The position numbers were made by a program, and so were the translations under genes. 64,000 nt of DNA from Mesorhizobium sp. M1E.F.Ca.ET.045.02.1.1. Its GTDB lineage: Bacteria > Pseudomonadota > Alphaproteobacteria > Rhizobiales > Rhizobiaceae. Positions 36,570-45,976 of this stretch are shown in pieces; positions within the stretch are counted from its first letter, which is position 1, and every line of letters begins with the position of its first letter. The notes beneath the pieces are model-generated. The model saw only the letters and a program-made list of their open reading frames with translations, made no database searches and was not told the DNA's origin. The stretch is taken from positions 5,718,501-5,782,500 of the forward strand of contig NZ_CP034447.1 in NCBI RefSeq assembly GCF_003952485.1, read 5' to 3'.

Positions 36570-38213
36570 TTATTTCCTGCCCTGCCGGCTCTTGAGCAGG
36601 GCTTCGGTCAGCGTGATCTCGGAAAGCAGCGCCCGCATCGTATGGTCGTTGATCTCGCGGCTGCGGAACATGGCGCGCACGGCGGCGCGCTCCGCCTCGA
36701 TGCCGGCATGCCTCAGCTCGAGTTCCAGCCGCCCGGCTTCACGAGCCTCGGCGCGCGCCTCTTCGGCCTCGTCGGACGCCGCGATGCGGCGTCGGTAGCC
36801 GGCAACGATGCTGTCGGCAACCGCGAGCCGGGCCTCGGCCACCTCGCCCTCTTCGCCGCCGTTGCCGGCGAGACTTTCTATCCTGGCGATGGCCGCGTTG
36901 GCAGCGCCGACACGCGCCCGGCGTTCTTCCGCCGCGCCCGGATCCTCGCCCGGCTCGACCAGCCCGCGCGCGATCCTCGGCAAAGCGAGGCTGGCGATGA
37001 CCAGCGAGCAGATGATGACGCCGGCGGCGAGAAAGATCACCACATCTCTAGCCGGAAAGGGCGAGCCGTCCTGCAGCGCGAGCGGCAGCGACAGGATGCC
37101 GGCCAGCGTGATCGCCCCGCGCACACCGGCCACCGACCCGGCAAGCCTGACACGGAAACCAAAGGGCTCGGCTTCGCGCTTGCCGAGCCGTGCGGCGATC
37201 CCAGTGGCCATGTCGCCGATCCAGATCCAGAGGAAGCGCAGGCCGATCAGGCAGAGCGTCAAAATGAGCACGGTCAGCGCCGGCTCGAACAGCCAGTGCC
37301 GGCTGGTGAGCTCCGGCGGAACCTTGCGGATGATGTCTGGAAGCTGCAGGCCAAGCAGGATGAAGAGAGCGCCATTGAAGACGAAGGTCAGTGTCGACCA
37401 TAGCGACATCGCCTGAATGCGCCCCGAGACCGCCAGATAGCGGAAAATGCCGGACGTCCCGGTGAGCAGGCCCGCCGTGACCGCGGCCAGGATGCCGGAG
37501 GCGCCGGCATGCTCGGCGATCAGATAGGCGACGAAGGGCAGCAGGATCATGACCAGCACCTGCGCCTCCGCCGGCGTGCCGCCGATGCGGCCAAGGATTT
37601 GCAGCGCCTTGGCGGCGATGAACAGCGCCGCGATGCCGGCAAGGATGCCGACGGCCACGGCATAGACGAAGCTCAGCGAGGCGGCGGCGAAGGAGAAGCT
37701 GCCGGTCAGCGCCGCTGCTACGGCGAAGCGGAACATGACCAGGCCGGAGGCATCGTTGAGCAGGGATTCGCCTTCCAATATATGCATCAGCCGCGCCGGA
37801 ACGACATTGCGGTCGACGATCGAGGACACGGCGACCGCATCGGTCGGCGACAGCACGGCGGCTAAAGCGAATGCAACCACAAGCGGGATGCTCGGCACCA
37901 GCCAATGCAGGGCGTAGCCGAAGCCGACAATGGTGAAGAAAACCAATCCGATCGCAAGATCGAGGATCGGCCCTCGCAGCTCGATCAGCTCCCGCTTCGG
38001 CGCCGCGAAGGCATCGCCGAACAGAAGCGGCGGGATGAACACCAGGAGGAACAGCTCCGGATCGATCTCGACATGCAGGCCGCGCGCCGGCCAGGCAAGG
38101 GCGGCGCCGATGGCGATCTGCAACACCGGCAGCGGCACCCGCACCAGCCGCATCAGCGCGCCGGAAAGCGCCACGAAAGCAAGCACGACGAGGATGAAGA
38201 CGGCGACGTCCAT
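36570..38213 (-). CDS. Na+/H+ antiporter, CPA1 family
   Basis: A 547-aa inner-membrane antiporter. About 12 spans occupy residues 1-410. The ion-binding segment is [12 protein letters not shown] (about residue 133), followed by [16 protein letters not shown] (about 158), with [16 protein letters not shown] near 360, all CPA1 hallmarks. A cytoplasmic tail of about 120 residues rich in Glu/Ala/Arg follows and is probably helical. The organism's use (pH or Na+ tolerance) is inferred from family. Confidence 0.93.
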   Translation of the reverse strand: MDVAVFILVVLAFVALSGALMRLVRVPLPVLQIAIGAALAWPARGLHVEIDPELFLLVFIPPLLFGDAFAAPKRELIELRGPILDLAIGLVFFTIVGFGYALHWLVPSIPLVVAFALAAVLSPTDAVAVSSIVDRNVVPARLMHILEGESLLNDASGLVMFRFAVAAALTGSFSFAAASLSFVYAVAVGILAGIAALFIAAKALQILGRIGGTPAEAQVLVMILLPFVAYLIAEHAGASGILAAVTAGLLTGTSGIFRYLAVSGRIQAMSLWSTLTFVFNGALFILLGLQLPDIIRKVPPELTSRHWLFEPALTVLILTLCLIGLRFLWIWIGDMATGIAARLGKREAEPFGFRVRLAGSVAGVRGAITLAGILSLPLALQDGSPFPARDVVIFLAAGVIICSLVIASLALPRIARGLVEPGEDPGAAEERRARVGAANAAIARIESLAGNGGEEGEVAEARLAVADSIVAGYRRRIAASDEAEEARAEAREAGRLELELRHAGIEAERAAVRAMFRSREINDHTMRALLSEITLTEALLKSRQGRK

Positions 38214-38315
38214 GATGCGATTCCGGCTCCCAGGCCGACCATGCGCAATTGCCGGCGTCGCGTCCAGACAGGCGGCTGGGTATTGCTTTGCAGAACCAAC
38301 GGCTGATCCAAACAA

Positions 38316-38342
38316 AAAAGGCCGCTTCTAGAGCGGCCTTTT
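38316..38342. terminator. Intrinsic terminator after the L,D-transpeptidase gene
   Basis: A 10-bp stem AAAAGGCCGC / GCGGCCTTTT with a 7-nt loop, 20 nt past the stop of the minus-strand gene ending at 38362. The A/T flanks allow use in both directions. Confidence 0.85.
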
Positions 38343-38361
38343 CATATTTAATATCAGTCGC

Positions 38362-39615
38362 TTACAGCGCAGACGTGATCTGCAGCTCGCTGTTGCCGTC
38401 GAGGCCGTAAATGTCGTCGCGGAACTGCACGACGCCGGTCCCGGTCGACCACGCGGACAGATAGAGGAAGTGGACCGGCACCGGATTGACGACCTGAACC
38501 GGCGTGTTCTCGCCGGTCTTGATGGTGGCCTCGAAATGCTGGCGATCCCAGCCAGGCGTGTCGCGCAGGATCCAGGTGACGAGGTCGCGCACGTTCTGGA
38601 CGCGCACACAGCCGGAGGAGTCGAAGCGCATCAGCTTGCCGAACAGGCTCTGCTGCGGCGTGTCGTGCATATAGACGCCGTCCGGGCTCGGGAAGTTGAT
38701 CTTGACCGAGGCCATGGCGTTGCCGACGCCCGGATCCTGGCGGAAACGGTACTTGGCGGCATCGTCCGTCGACCAGTCGACGGTCATCGGATCGACCTCG
38801 CTGCCGTCCGGCGCGAACAGCCGGATGTGGCTCTCCTCGAGGTATTTGGGGTCCTTCCGCATCAGCGGAATGATGTCCTTGCGCACGATCGAGACCGGCG
38901 CGTTCCAGTACGGATTGACGATGATCTCGTTGATCTTGGAATTCACGATCGGCGTCTGGCGGTCGATCTTGCCGACGATCGCGGTGTGGCGAAGGACCAC
39001 GCGCTCGTTCTCGACGGCCTCGATCTGTGCGGCCGGAATGTCGACCAGCACATAGCGGCTGCCGAGCGTGCCGGCCTTTTCCTTCAGGCGCTGCAGGTTG
39101 GTCTGCAGCTGGCCGAGCCGGATCTGCGCCGAAACGTTCATCGCCGCATACGTGTATTTGCCCATCGCGCCATCGGCCGGCAGGCCGTGGCGAAGCTGGA
39201 AGCGCTTGACCGCCGAGTCGACATAGGAATCGAAGGCCGTAGAGATACCGGCGCTCTGCGACAGGTCGCCCGAGATCATCAGCCGCTTGCGCAGCGGCAC
39301 GACATCCGGATCGTCGACGCCGAGCTGAAGCTTCTTGGTTGCCGGAACCTGTTCCCAGCCGCCTTGGCCTACGATGTTCTGATACTGCGCCACCGCCTGC
39401 TCGGTGAAGGCGACGGTCTGCAGACTGAAGATCGGCAGCGTCGAGGCAACCTTGCCGGTCTGACTGGCGCGGGCATCGAACTGGTCGTCCCAGTTGCCGC
39501 GGGCCGAGGATTTCAGGATATCCCCGACCACATCCTGCGCGCTGGCATGGCCGGCGACAACAGCGGCGGCGAGCGCGGAGGCACCGGTCAGGAAGAAACG
39601 GCGGCTGGTTCTCAT
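38362..39615 (-). CDS. ldtP: L,D-transpeptidase (YkuD/YcbB type), LdtP-like
   Basis: Cross-links peptidoglycan (3-3 links) or anchors proteins. ATG 39615 begins a Tat signal with SRRFFLTG. A peptidoglycan-binding-like region lies near residue 130 (VKRFQLRHGLPADGAMGKYT). The YkuD domain ends with HDTPQQSLFGKLMRFDSSGC, whose catalytic Cys is near residue 335, followed by VRV. It is 357 bp downstream of the MarR-type regulator on the same strand; the homologous pair in related genera is ldtR-ldtP. The terminator at 38316 closes the gene. Confidence 0.9.
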   Translation of the reverse strand: MRTSRRFFLTGASALAAAVVAGHASAQDVVGDILKSSARGNWDDQFDARASQTGKVASTLPIFSLQTVAFTEQAVAQYQNIVGQGGWEQVPATKKLQLGVDDPDVVPLRKRLMISGDLSQSAGISTAFDSYVDSAVKRFQLRHGLPADGAMGKYTYAAMNVSAQIRLGQLQTNLQRLKEKAGTLGSRYVLVDIPAAQIEAVENERVVLRHTAIVGKIDRQTPIVNSKINEIIVNPYWNAPVSIVRKDIIPLMRKDPKYLEESHIRLFAPDGSEVDPMTVDWSTDDAAKYRFRQDPGVGNAMASVKINFPSPDGVYMHDTPQQSLFGKLMRFDSSGCVRVQNVRDLVTWILRDTPGWDRQHFEATIKTGENTPVQVVNPVPVHFLYLSAWSTGTGVVQFRDDIYGLDGNSELQITSAL

Positions 39616-39971
39616 GGACGTTCCAGACATTCTAGCTGTATCAAATCTCGCTCAGTTCGCTCTACCGGCGGGTTGCCCGCACTCTAAGGTTGGCAATCTT
39701 AACAATTAGCCAACCATGTCCCGCATTGTCCGGCCGCCAGAAACGCGCGGCCGCCGCGCCGGTTCCCATGAGCGCAGGTCATTGGCCCGCAGCATCACCC
39801 GTATTCTCGCTTTCACCGTGATTATGGCGGCAACGTGGCCTTGGTCCGCGATTTGCAGAAGGCGGGATCATGAAAGGATAAGGACCGGTGCTTTTCGGCA
39901 CCGGTCCCTGACAGTTCCCTCCGGCCTCGCTTCTTCGGCGCGACTTCAATGTCTCAAGCGCCGGAAGCGGC
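39616..39971. other. Intergenic region between ldtR and ldtP
   Basis: 356 bp with a hairpin at 39882-39907. It must contain the ldtP promoter and, by homology to related bacteria, possibly an LdtR site, but I could not pick one out. Confidence 0.45.
39882..39907 (-). terminator. Possible terminator of ldtR
   Basis: A 10-bp perfect stem GGACCGGTGC / GCACCGGTCC with a 6-nt loop, 65 nt downstream of the ldtR stop. On the minus strand it is followed by TTATCC, a weak T-tract. Confidence 0.5.
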
Positions 39972-40487
39972 TTACATGCGGTAAGCGATCGTATCGTTCC
40001 AGAAGCGATCCAGCCGCTGCAGGGCGCGGTTCATCTGCTTGAACTCGTCGGTGTTGATGCCGCCGACCGCCTCGATCGAGCCGACATGGCGCTCGTAGAG
40101 ACCGGCGACGACGTCGGCCACGTCGTTGCCCTTCGGCGTCAGCGAGACGCGGACCGAACGGCGGTCGATGCGCGAGCGCTGGTGGTTGATGAAGCCGAGG
40201 TCGACCAGCTTCTTCAGATTGTAGGAGACGTTCGAACCGAGATAATAACCGCGCGAGCGCAGCTCGCCGGCGGTCAGCTCCGAATTGCCGATGTTGAACA
40301 GCAGCAGCGCCTGGATGGCGTTGATGTCGGAGCGGCCGTTGCGGTCGAACTCGTCCTTGATCACGTCAAGCAGGCGGCGATGCAGACGCTCCACCAGCTG
40401 CAGCGATTCCATGTACAGCGAACGGATCGCCTCGCGGCGGTCGTCGGATACGTTGGCGGTCTTCGCCGCCGGACGCGAATTGATCAT
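39972..40487 (-). CDS. ldtR: MarR-family regulator LdtR
   Basis: A 171-aa winged-helix regulator. The DNA-binding part includes GYYLGSNVSYNLKKLVDLGF (about residues 80-99) and the wing RSRIDRRSVRVSLTPKG. Length and sequence style match LdtR, which in Liberibacter and Sinorhizobium controls the L,D-transpeptidase gene and cell-envelope stress genes. ATG 40487 with GAGG upstream is chosen over an in-frame ATG at 40532. Confidence 0.88.
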   Translation of the reverse strand: MINSRPAAKTANVSDDRREAIRSLYMESLQLVERLHRRLLDVIKDEFDRNGRSDINAIQALLLFNIGNSELTAGELRSRGYYLGSNVSYNLKKLVDLGFINHQRSRIDRRSVRVSLTPKGNDVADVVAGLYERHVGSIEAVGGINTDEFKQMNRALQRLDRFWNDTIAYRM

Positions 40488-40829
40488 TGTCTTTGCCTCT
40501 CGTTTGTCGCCCGGTGATTTTTTGTTCTTCACCTTGATCGCGACACTATCGAATACTCATAAAATTCGACTTAAACGCCAGGGCTAACAAGAGCTTACCG
40601 GTAAGAGGTTTCGAAAGAGGCTTAACGAACGGTCACGCGAGCAAGAACAATTAACCTAAAGATTTAGCCAACGGTTTTTGGGCAAAGCGCCGACTCGAAT
40701 TTAGGGCTGCGGAGCCGTCCGGCAAGTTAAAGCGCGTCGCGCTGAAGCGGACTCAGGCGACGCGCTTCAGGTCTTTGTCTGCTGCATGTCGTTTTCCCGA
40801 AACCGCTGCCCACTTTCGGGCGACATGCA
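40488..40829. other. Intergenic region upstream of ldtR
   Basis: 342 bp with the ldtR promoter region and the double-hairpin repeat at 40729-40829. No gene seen. Confidence 0.5.
40729..40829. repeat. Double-hairpin dispersed repeat, copy 3
   Basis: Hairpin 1 pairs AAGCGCGTCG with CGACGCGCTT, then a spacer AGGTCTTTGTCTGCT, then hairpin 2 with GCATGTCG / CGACATGC arms around a GTTTTCCCGAAACCGC core. Read on the opposite strand, the copy at 59468-59572 is nearly the same sequence along its full length. Confidence 0.9.
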
Positions 40830-41252
40830 TTATTGCCTAAGCTGGCGCTTCTGCAGCCAGATTACCACGCGGAAGACGATGTAAAGCAGCGCCACGCAGG
40901 CATGCGAGATGACGATCAGCAGCCGGTGGCCGAAGAGGTCGGGAAAGCCGGCATACATCACGGTCTCGGTCGCCGCGCAGATGAACCAGATGACCGGGCC
41001 CCAGGAAGCGAGCATCCAGAGGCCCGCGGCGGCGAAGGGAAAGAAGACGGCAAGGGTCGTCGCGGCCACCTGCCAGTGCACCGGCATCAGGTCGAAGCGC
41101 CAGAGCTCGCCGGGATAGATGCCGATCAGCCGGATCCAGTAGAGGATGCCGAAGAGCAGGCAATAGCCGGCGATCACGCGCTGGAACCAGGCGAAGATGA
41201 TCTCGGTGGTCGAGGGCTGCAGCACCACGCGCCTGGAGGTGACCTCGCTCAC
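40830..41252 (-). CDS. Small four-span membrane protein (DUF6163-like)
   Basis: A 140-aa inner-membrane protein with about four hydrophobic segments (FAWFQRVIAGYCLLFGILYW, a central AATTLAVFFPFAAAGLWML, and two more). GTG 41252 overlaps the stop of the upstream enoyl-CoA hydratase-like gene by 4 nt, so it is translationally coupled to it. Its role is unknown; resemblance to a domain of unknown function is from memory of the family and should be treated as tentative. Confidence 0.65.
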   Translation of the reverse strand: MSEVTSRRVVLQPSTTEIIFAWFQRVIAGYCLLFGILYWIRLIGIYPGELWRFDLMPVHWQVAATTLAVFFPFAAAGLWMLASWGPVIWFICAATETVMYAGFPDLFGHRLLIVISHACVALLYIVFRVVIWLQKRQLRQ

Positions 41253-42292
41253 AGCTCGAGCTCCCGGGAGCCGAGCGACGCGAAATAGGCATCGACGTCG
41301 GCGGGGCTCACCGCGCCGAGGTCGGCGGGCCGCCACTCAGGCTTCGAACCCTTGTCGATGATGGCGGCGCGGATGCCTTCGTAAAAGTCGTGGCCAGCCA
41401 GCATGCGGTTGAGGATGCGGAACTCCATCTTCATGCACTCGTCCATCGACAGCGTCAGTCCGGCGCTGATCTCGCGCCAGGCGACGTTGAGGCTGGTCGG
41501 CGAGCGCGCCTTGATCGTCGCCAGGGTCTTTGCCGCGAACACATCGGTGGCGGCAGCCTCCTCGAGGCTGGCGATGATGCCTGCGAGCGAGGCTTGCGAG
41601 AAATGGCGCGCGATCGCTTCCAGATCCTGCCGCTCGGTCTCCCGCTTCGCCGGACTGAAGAAGCCGCGCAATTCCTCACCCGGATCGCCTGATACGGCCA
41701 ACTCGTCGAGCAAGCCTGCCTGGTCCTCGGCCTTGATGGTGTGGGTGGCGAGGCCCGACCACAGTGCATCGCCATAGCGGATGCGATTTCCCGTCAGCCC
41801 CAGATACATGCCGAAACTGCCGCCGAGATCCGGCAACAGATGGCTGGCGCCGACGTCGGGGAAGAAGCCGATGCCGACCTCGGGCATGGCGAACTGCGCG
41901 TTCTCGGTCAGCACGCGATGCGAGCCGTGGAAGGAGATGCCGACGCCGCCGCCCATGACGATGCCGTCGATCAGCGCGACATAGGGTTTCCTGAAGCGCG
42001 CGATGCGGGCGTTGAGCCGGTACTCGTCGGCGAAGAAGTCGACGGGCGGCTTGCCGGCGCGGCCGGCCTCGTAGATGTGCAGGATGTCGCCGCCGGCGGA
42101 GAACGCCCTGCCCTCGGCCTTGACGACGACGAGGCTCACGCCGGCATCGCCCTCCCAGGCATCGAGCGCCTTGCCGAGCGCCTTCACCATGCGGTGGGTG
42201 ACGGCATTGAGCGCCTGCGGCCGCGTCAGCGTGACGACGCCCGCCTTGCCCAAACGCTCGAAGCGAATTTCGTCGCCTCCGCCAAAATCCAT
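41249..42292 (-). CDS. 3-hydroxyisobutyryl-CoA hydrolase-like (enoyl-CoA hydratase/isomerase superfamily)
   Basis: A 347-aa crotonase-fold enzyme. The oxyanion-hole region is AEGRAFSAGGDILHIYEAGR (about residues 60-79), and NAQFAMPEVGIGFFPDVGAS (about 130) is typical of HIBYL-CoA hydrolases of valine catabolism. The C-terminal half matches the extended HIBCH length. ATG 42292 is chosen; upstream sequence is low-complexity. It is coupled with the small membrane protein gene. Confidence 0.85.
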   Translation of the reverse strand: MDFGGGDEIRFERLGKAGVVTLTRPQALNAVTHRMVKALGKALDAWEGDAGVSLVVVKAEGRAFSAGGDILHIYEAGRAGKPPVDFFADEYRLNARIARFRKPYVALIDGIVMGGGVGISFHGSHRVLTENAQFAMPEVGIGFFPDVGASHLLPDLGGSFGMYLGLTGNRIRYGDALWSGLATHTIKAEDQAGLLDELAVSGDPGEELRGFFSPAKRETERQDLEAIARHFSQASLAGIIASLEEAAATDVFAAKTLATIKARSPTSLNVAWREISAGLTLSMDECMKMEFRILNRMLAGHDFYEGIRAAIIDKGSKPEWRPADLGAVSPADVDAYFASLGSRELEL

Positions 42293-42401
42293 CGTGAGAG
42301 AATCCTCCCCCGCGCCTGCGGGAGGAGAAGTGCTAAGCGGCGACCGGGCGAACGTCAATTGTCGAGAGCCCGGGCCGGACGCGTTTCTCGTGGCGAGCGC
42401 G

Positions 42402-42950
42402 CTACCAGACGAACGGGATAAGCGCGTTCGTGCGGCGCGCATAGCCGGGGAATTCATCGGGAAACTGCCGCGCCAGAAGCCGGTCCTCGGCGCCAACGCG
42501 CCAGATGAAGATCGCCCCCAAGAGGAGGAGCAGAAAGACGAAAGGGCCGCCCACCACGATCGCCGAGCCGATGCATGCGAGCAGGCCGCCTGTGTACATG
42601 GGATGGCGCAGGCGGCGGTATGGGCCGGACGTCACCAGTTCGTGGTCCTGCTTGGCCGAGACGGTCTGGCTCCAGTTGCGACCGAGGGTTTGCCGCGCCC
42701 AGACCAACAGAAACATGCCGGCGACGGCCAGGACGACACCGACGCTGCTCAGGACGGCGTTGACGGGCGCGAAGTTGACGAAGGCGAACAATTGGACGCG
42801 CGGCAGCAGGAAGGCCGCGATCATGGCAAACATCAGTCCGAAACTCTGCAGCAGATGCGGCTCGGTATCCCGTTTCACGCCAATCGCGTGAACGGTCAGA
42901 TAGACAATCAGCAGCACCCAGGCAGCGTAGATGAACCAGATGAAGATCAT
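42402..42950 (-). CDS. ICMT-like isoprenylcysteine methyltransferase family protein (1)
   Basis: A 182-aa membrane protein with about five spans. The C-terminal part has ELVTSGPYRRLRHPMYTGGL (about residues 105-124) and a late Glu-rich loop (GAEDRLLARQFPDEF), the SAM-binding signature of the ICMT/PEMT superfamily. Bacterial members methylate lipids or small molecules; substrate unknown. A second, distinct member lies at 58785-59468. Confidence 0.8.
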   Translation of the reverse strand: MIFIWFIYAAWVLLIVYLTVHAIGVKRDTEPHLLQSFGLMFAMIAAFLLPRVQLFAFVNFAPVNAVLSSVGVVLAVAGMFLLVWARQTLGRNWSQTVSAKQDHELVTSGPYRRLRHPMYTGGLLACIGSAIVVGGPFVFLLLLLGAIFIWRVGAEDRLLARQFPDEFPGYARRTNALIPFVW

Positions 42951-43042
42951 GCCTCACTCCACTCCTCGGTTAGCCGGCAATCGTCTTGGCCGTCGTCCGC
43001 GCCCGGTGCTAGAAATGGCCATCCTGAACCGGACGACAAGAC

Positions 43043-43864
43043 ATGCCCGGATTTTCTCACCCAGCGGCGACGGCGATCGGCCTGATCGCCATTTGCCTGA
43101 TGTCTTGCCCCGCCGGCGCCGCGACGGCGGACGAACTCTACCAGGCGCAGACGATCGTCACCGGCACCGGCGAGCCGAACCGCGAGATCGGCTTCAAGGA
43201 TTGCCTGGACAAGGTGCTGGTCAGGGTGTCCGGCGACCAGAGGCTGACGCAGAAGGCGGAGATGCTGGCGCTGCGCGACAAGGCAGCCGACTTCGTCCAA
43301 TCCTTCCGCTACCACGACCGGCTGGAAGGCATTCCCATCCATGACGAGCAAGGCACGCATGACCGGCCGCACGACCTTACCTGCCTCTACAAGCCCGCGG
43401 TGGTCGACAAGCTCCTGGCGCAGCTCGGCAGCAGGCCGTGGCGCGGCGAGCGGCCGCTGATCGCCGTTTTCCTCACGACCGAACAAGGCATGAAGCATTT
43501 CGTGCTGACGGCCGACGAAGGCCGCGGCGGGGCCATGCGCGAATCCTTCGTCAACGCTACGGCGCCATTGCTGATGCATGCCAGTTTTCCGAAATCCGGG
43601 CAGCTTGCCGGGCTCGACGACAAGGCGTTGCGCAATGCCGACATGGCAAGACTCGACCGGCTCGCGAAAAAAGCGGGAGCAGTCCAGGCGCTCGCCGGGA
43701 GCATCGTATGGAGCGACAAGGAACTCGGCTGGATCGCCGACTGGCGGCTGTCAGATCGCGGCAAGACGTATCGATGGCAGGTGCGCGGCGTCAGCTTCGA
43801 CGAGGCGTTTCGCGCGGCGATAAAGGGCGCGGCGCAGATTTTGTCGGGGAATGGGCAGCCGTGA
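43043..43864 (+). CDS. DUF2066 domain protein
   Basis: A 273-aa exported protein. The signal peptide ends near SCPAGAAT (about residue 28). The mature part is DUF2066: AQTIVTGTGEPNREIGFKDC, LDKVLVRVSGDQRL and LIAVFLTTEQGM. Such proteins are widespread in proteobacteria but uncharacterised. It is divergent from the ICMT-like gene and is followed by a palindromic repeat. Confidence 0.82.
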   Translation: MPGFSHPAATAIGLIAICLMSCPAGAATADELYQAQTIVTGTGEPNREIGFKDCLDKVLVRVSGDQRLTQKAEMLALRDKAADFVQSFRYHDRLEGIPIHDEQGTHDRPHDLTCLYKPAVVDKLLAQLGSRPWRGERPLIAVFLTTEQGMKHFVLTADEGRGGAMRESFVNATAPLLMHASFPKSGQLAGLDDKALRNADMARLDRLAKKAGAVQALAGSIVWSDKELGWIADWRLSDRGKTYRWQVRGVSFDEAFRAAIKGAAQILSGNGQP

Positions 43865-43874
43865 TGCACAGTTT

Positions 43875-43999
43875 CCTCGCCCCCACGAAAGTGGGGGAGA
43901 GGTGGCTCGGCGAAGCCGAGATGGAGAGGGGGAGCGCCCTACGAAGGCCCCTCTCCGGCCGCTTCGCGGCCACCTCTCCCCCGCTTTGCGGGGGCGAGG
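43875..43999. repeat. Inverted-repeat element, copy C
   Basis: Nested inverted repeats: CCTCGCCCCCACGAAAGTGG at the left pairs with GGGGGCGAGG at the right, and GGAGAGGTGG pairs with CCACCTCTCC. It starts just after the DUF2066 stop. It is a different sequence family from the 27541/63307 elements but has similar architecture. Confidence 0.78.
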
Positions 44000-44089
44000 A
44001 ACCCGAGCTTCGGCCTTGGCACAATCGTGTCGCATTGGTCAGCGGCAGGGGCGCGTGGTAAAAGCCGGGTCGACAAGAGAGATTTGGCG

Positions 44090-45121
44090 ATGAACAGATT
44101 CACCCCCGCAAAGCCTGCCGGCGCACGCAACGTCGACGAGATCACCGGCAGCCGGCGGCTCAGGCGCATGCGCAAGGCCGACTGGTCGCGCCGTCTGGTG
44201 CAGGAGAACCAGCTCTCGGTGAACGACCTGATCTGGCCGATCTTCGTGATCGACGGCAAGAACACGCGCGAGCCGATCGCCGCCATGCCGGACGTCTATC
44301 GCCTGACCATCGATCTCGCGGTGAAGGAAGCGGAGCGCGCCGCAAAGCTCGGCATCCCTGCGATCGCCACTTTCCCAAATGTCGAGCTTGCGCTGCGCGA
44401 CCAGACGGGCTCGCACATCCTCGACCCCGAAAACGTCATCAACCGCGCCACGCGCGCGATCAAGCAGGCGGTGCCGGAGATCGGCATCATCACCGACGCG
44501 GCGCTCGACCCGTTCACCAGCCATGGCCATGACGGCATTCTGCGTGACGGCATCATCGTCAACGACGAAACGGTGGAACAGGTCGCCGCCGCGGCGGTCA
44601 TCCAGGCGGCCGCCGGCGCCGACATCATCGCGCCGTCCGACATGATGGATGGCCGCATCGGCGCCATCCGTGACGCGCTCGATGCAAACGGCTTCCAGGA
44701 CGTGGCGATCATGTCCTACGCGACGAAATTCGCCTCCGCCTTCTACGGTCCCTATCGCGAGGCGGTCGGCACCGCCGGTCTGCTCAAGGGCGACAAGAAG
44801 ACCTACTATATCGACCACGCCAATTCCGACGAGGCGGTGCGCGAGGCCGAGCAGGATCTCGCCGAAGGCGCCGACATGCTGATGGTGAAGCCGGGGCTGC
44901 CCTATCTCGACATCATCCGCCGGCTGAAGGACGAGCTCCAGATGCCGACCTTCGCCTATCAGGTGTCGGGCGAATATTCGATGATCAAGGCGGCCAGCGC
45001 CAAGGGCTGGATCGACGGCGAAAAGGCGATGCTGGAATCGCTTCTTGCTCTAAAGCGCGCCGGTTGCGACGGCATCCTCACCTATTTCGCGCCGACCGTG
45101 GCGGAGATGCTGAAGGGCTGA
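44090..45121 (+). CDS. hemB: Delta-aminolevulinic acid dehydratase (porphobilinogen synthase)
   Basis: Condenses two ALA molecules to porphobilinogen in haem and cobalamin synthesis. The 343-aa protein has catalytic Lys in MSYATKFASAFYGPYR (about residue 210) and MLMVKPGLPYLDIIRR (about 268), and ends TYFAPTVAEMLKG. No Cys-rich zinc site is present, consistent with the Mg-dependent class. ATG 44090 follows GAGAGA. Confidence 0.97.
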   Translation: MNRFTPAKPAGARNVDEITGSRRLRRMRKADWSRRLVQENQLSVNDLIWPIFVIDGKNTREPIAAMPDVYRLTIDLAVKEAERAAKLGIPAIATFPNVELALRDQTGSHILDPENVINRATRAIKQAVPEIGIITDAALDPFTSHGHDGILRDGIIVNDETVEQVAAAAVIQAAAGADIIAPSDMMDGRIGAIRDALDANGFQDVAIMSYATKFASAFYGPYREAVGTAGLLKGDKKTYYIDHANSDEAVREAEQDLAEGADMLMVKPGLPYLDIIRRLKDELQMPTFAYQVSGEYSMIKAASAKGWIDGEKAMLESLLALKRAGCDGILTYFAPTVAEMLKG

Positions 45122-45276
45122 GTTCCCTTCCCAATCGCCTTCCAAGTCCTGCCGCATGATCGGGACGCCCACTCGGGCGGGACGATTTGCGCGCCCAGAA
45201 AAATACCGCTTGCATTTCGAAATCAGTTAAGTTACTCCACAACTGCTTGCAAATTACAATCGGTTTTTAGGAGGCA

Positions 45277-45924
45277 ATGATGTCCAAGCTGCGTGTCAAC
45301 GCTTTCACCTTGTCACTCGATGGTTACGGCGCCGGTCCCGACCAAACTCTCGAAAACCCGCTCGGCGTCGGAGGCGAAGCCCTCCATAAATGGATGATAG
45401 GCACCCGCAGTTTCCACCAGATGGTCGGCAAGGACGGCGGCACCACCGACATCGATGACAGCTTCACCGTGCGCAGCTTCGAGAATGTCGGCGCCTGGAT
45501 CCTCGGCCGCAACATGTTCGGGCCGATCCGCGGCGAATGGCCGGACGAGAGCTGGAAAGGCTGGTGGGGCGACAATCCGCCCTATCACGTGCCGGTCTTC
45601 GTGCTCACCCACCACAAGCGAGCGCCGATCGTCATGGAAGGCGGCACGACGTTTTACTTCGTCACCGACGGCATCCATTCAGCGCTCGAGCAGGCGAAGG
45701 CGGCGGCCAACGGCAAGGACGTGCGGGTCGGCGGTGGCGTTTCGACCGTCCGGCAATATCTGAAGGAAAGCCTGATCGACGAGATGCATCTGGCGATCTC
45801 GCCGATGCTGCTCGGCTCCGGCGAGCATCTTTTCGCCGGCCTCGACATGCTGAAGCTTGGCTACCGCTGCACCAGCCAGGTCGCGACGGCCGATGCCACG
45901 CATGTGATGATCGGGCGGGCTTAG
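45277..45924 (+). CDS. Dihydrofolate reductase/RibD C-terminal-domain family protein
   Basis: A 215-aa protein with the RibD_C/DHFR-like fold: SLDGYGAGPDQTLENPLG at the start, GAWILGRNMFGPIRGEWPDE (about residue 70) and GGVSTVRQYLKESLIDEMHL (about 155). These stand-alone proteins are thought to be NADPH-dependent reductases of unknown substrate. ATG 45277 follows AGGAGG. Not assigned as true folate DHFR. Confidence 0.82.
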   Translation: MMSKLRVNAFTLSLDGYGAGPDQTLENPLGVGGEALHKWMIGTRSFHQMVGKDGGTTDIDDSFTVRSFENVGAWILGRNMFGPIRGEWPDESWKGWWGDNPPYHVPVFVLTHHKRAPIVMEGGTTFYFVTDGIHSALEQAKAAANGKDVRVGGGVSTVRQYLKESLIDEMHLAISPMLLGSGEHLFAGLDMLKLGYRCTSQVATADATHVMIGRA

Positions 45925-45948
45925 CGCCTCTCCTTCTCCCCTTGTGGG

Positions 45949-45973
45949 CTAGCGTGCGCACACATTTGCTTCG
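45949..45973. repeat. IS left terminal inverted repeat
   Basis: A 25-bp terminal repeat starting CTAGCGTGCGCAC; the complement is at 47437-47461. Confidence 0.92.
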
Positions 45974-45976
45974 GGC

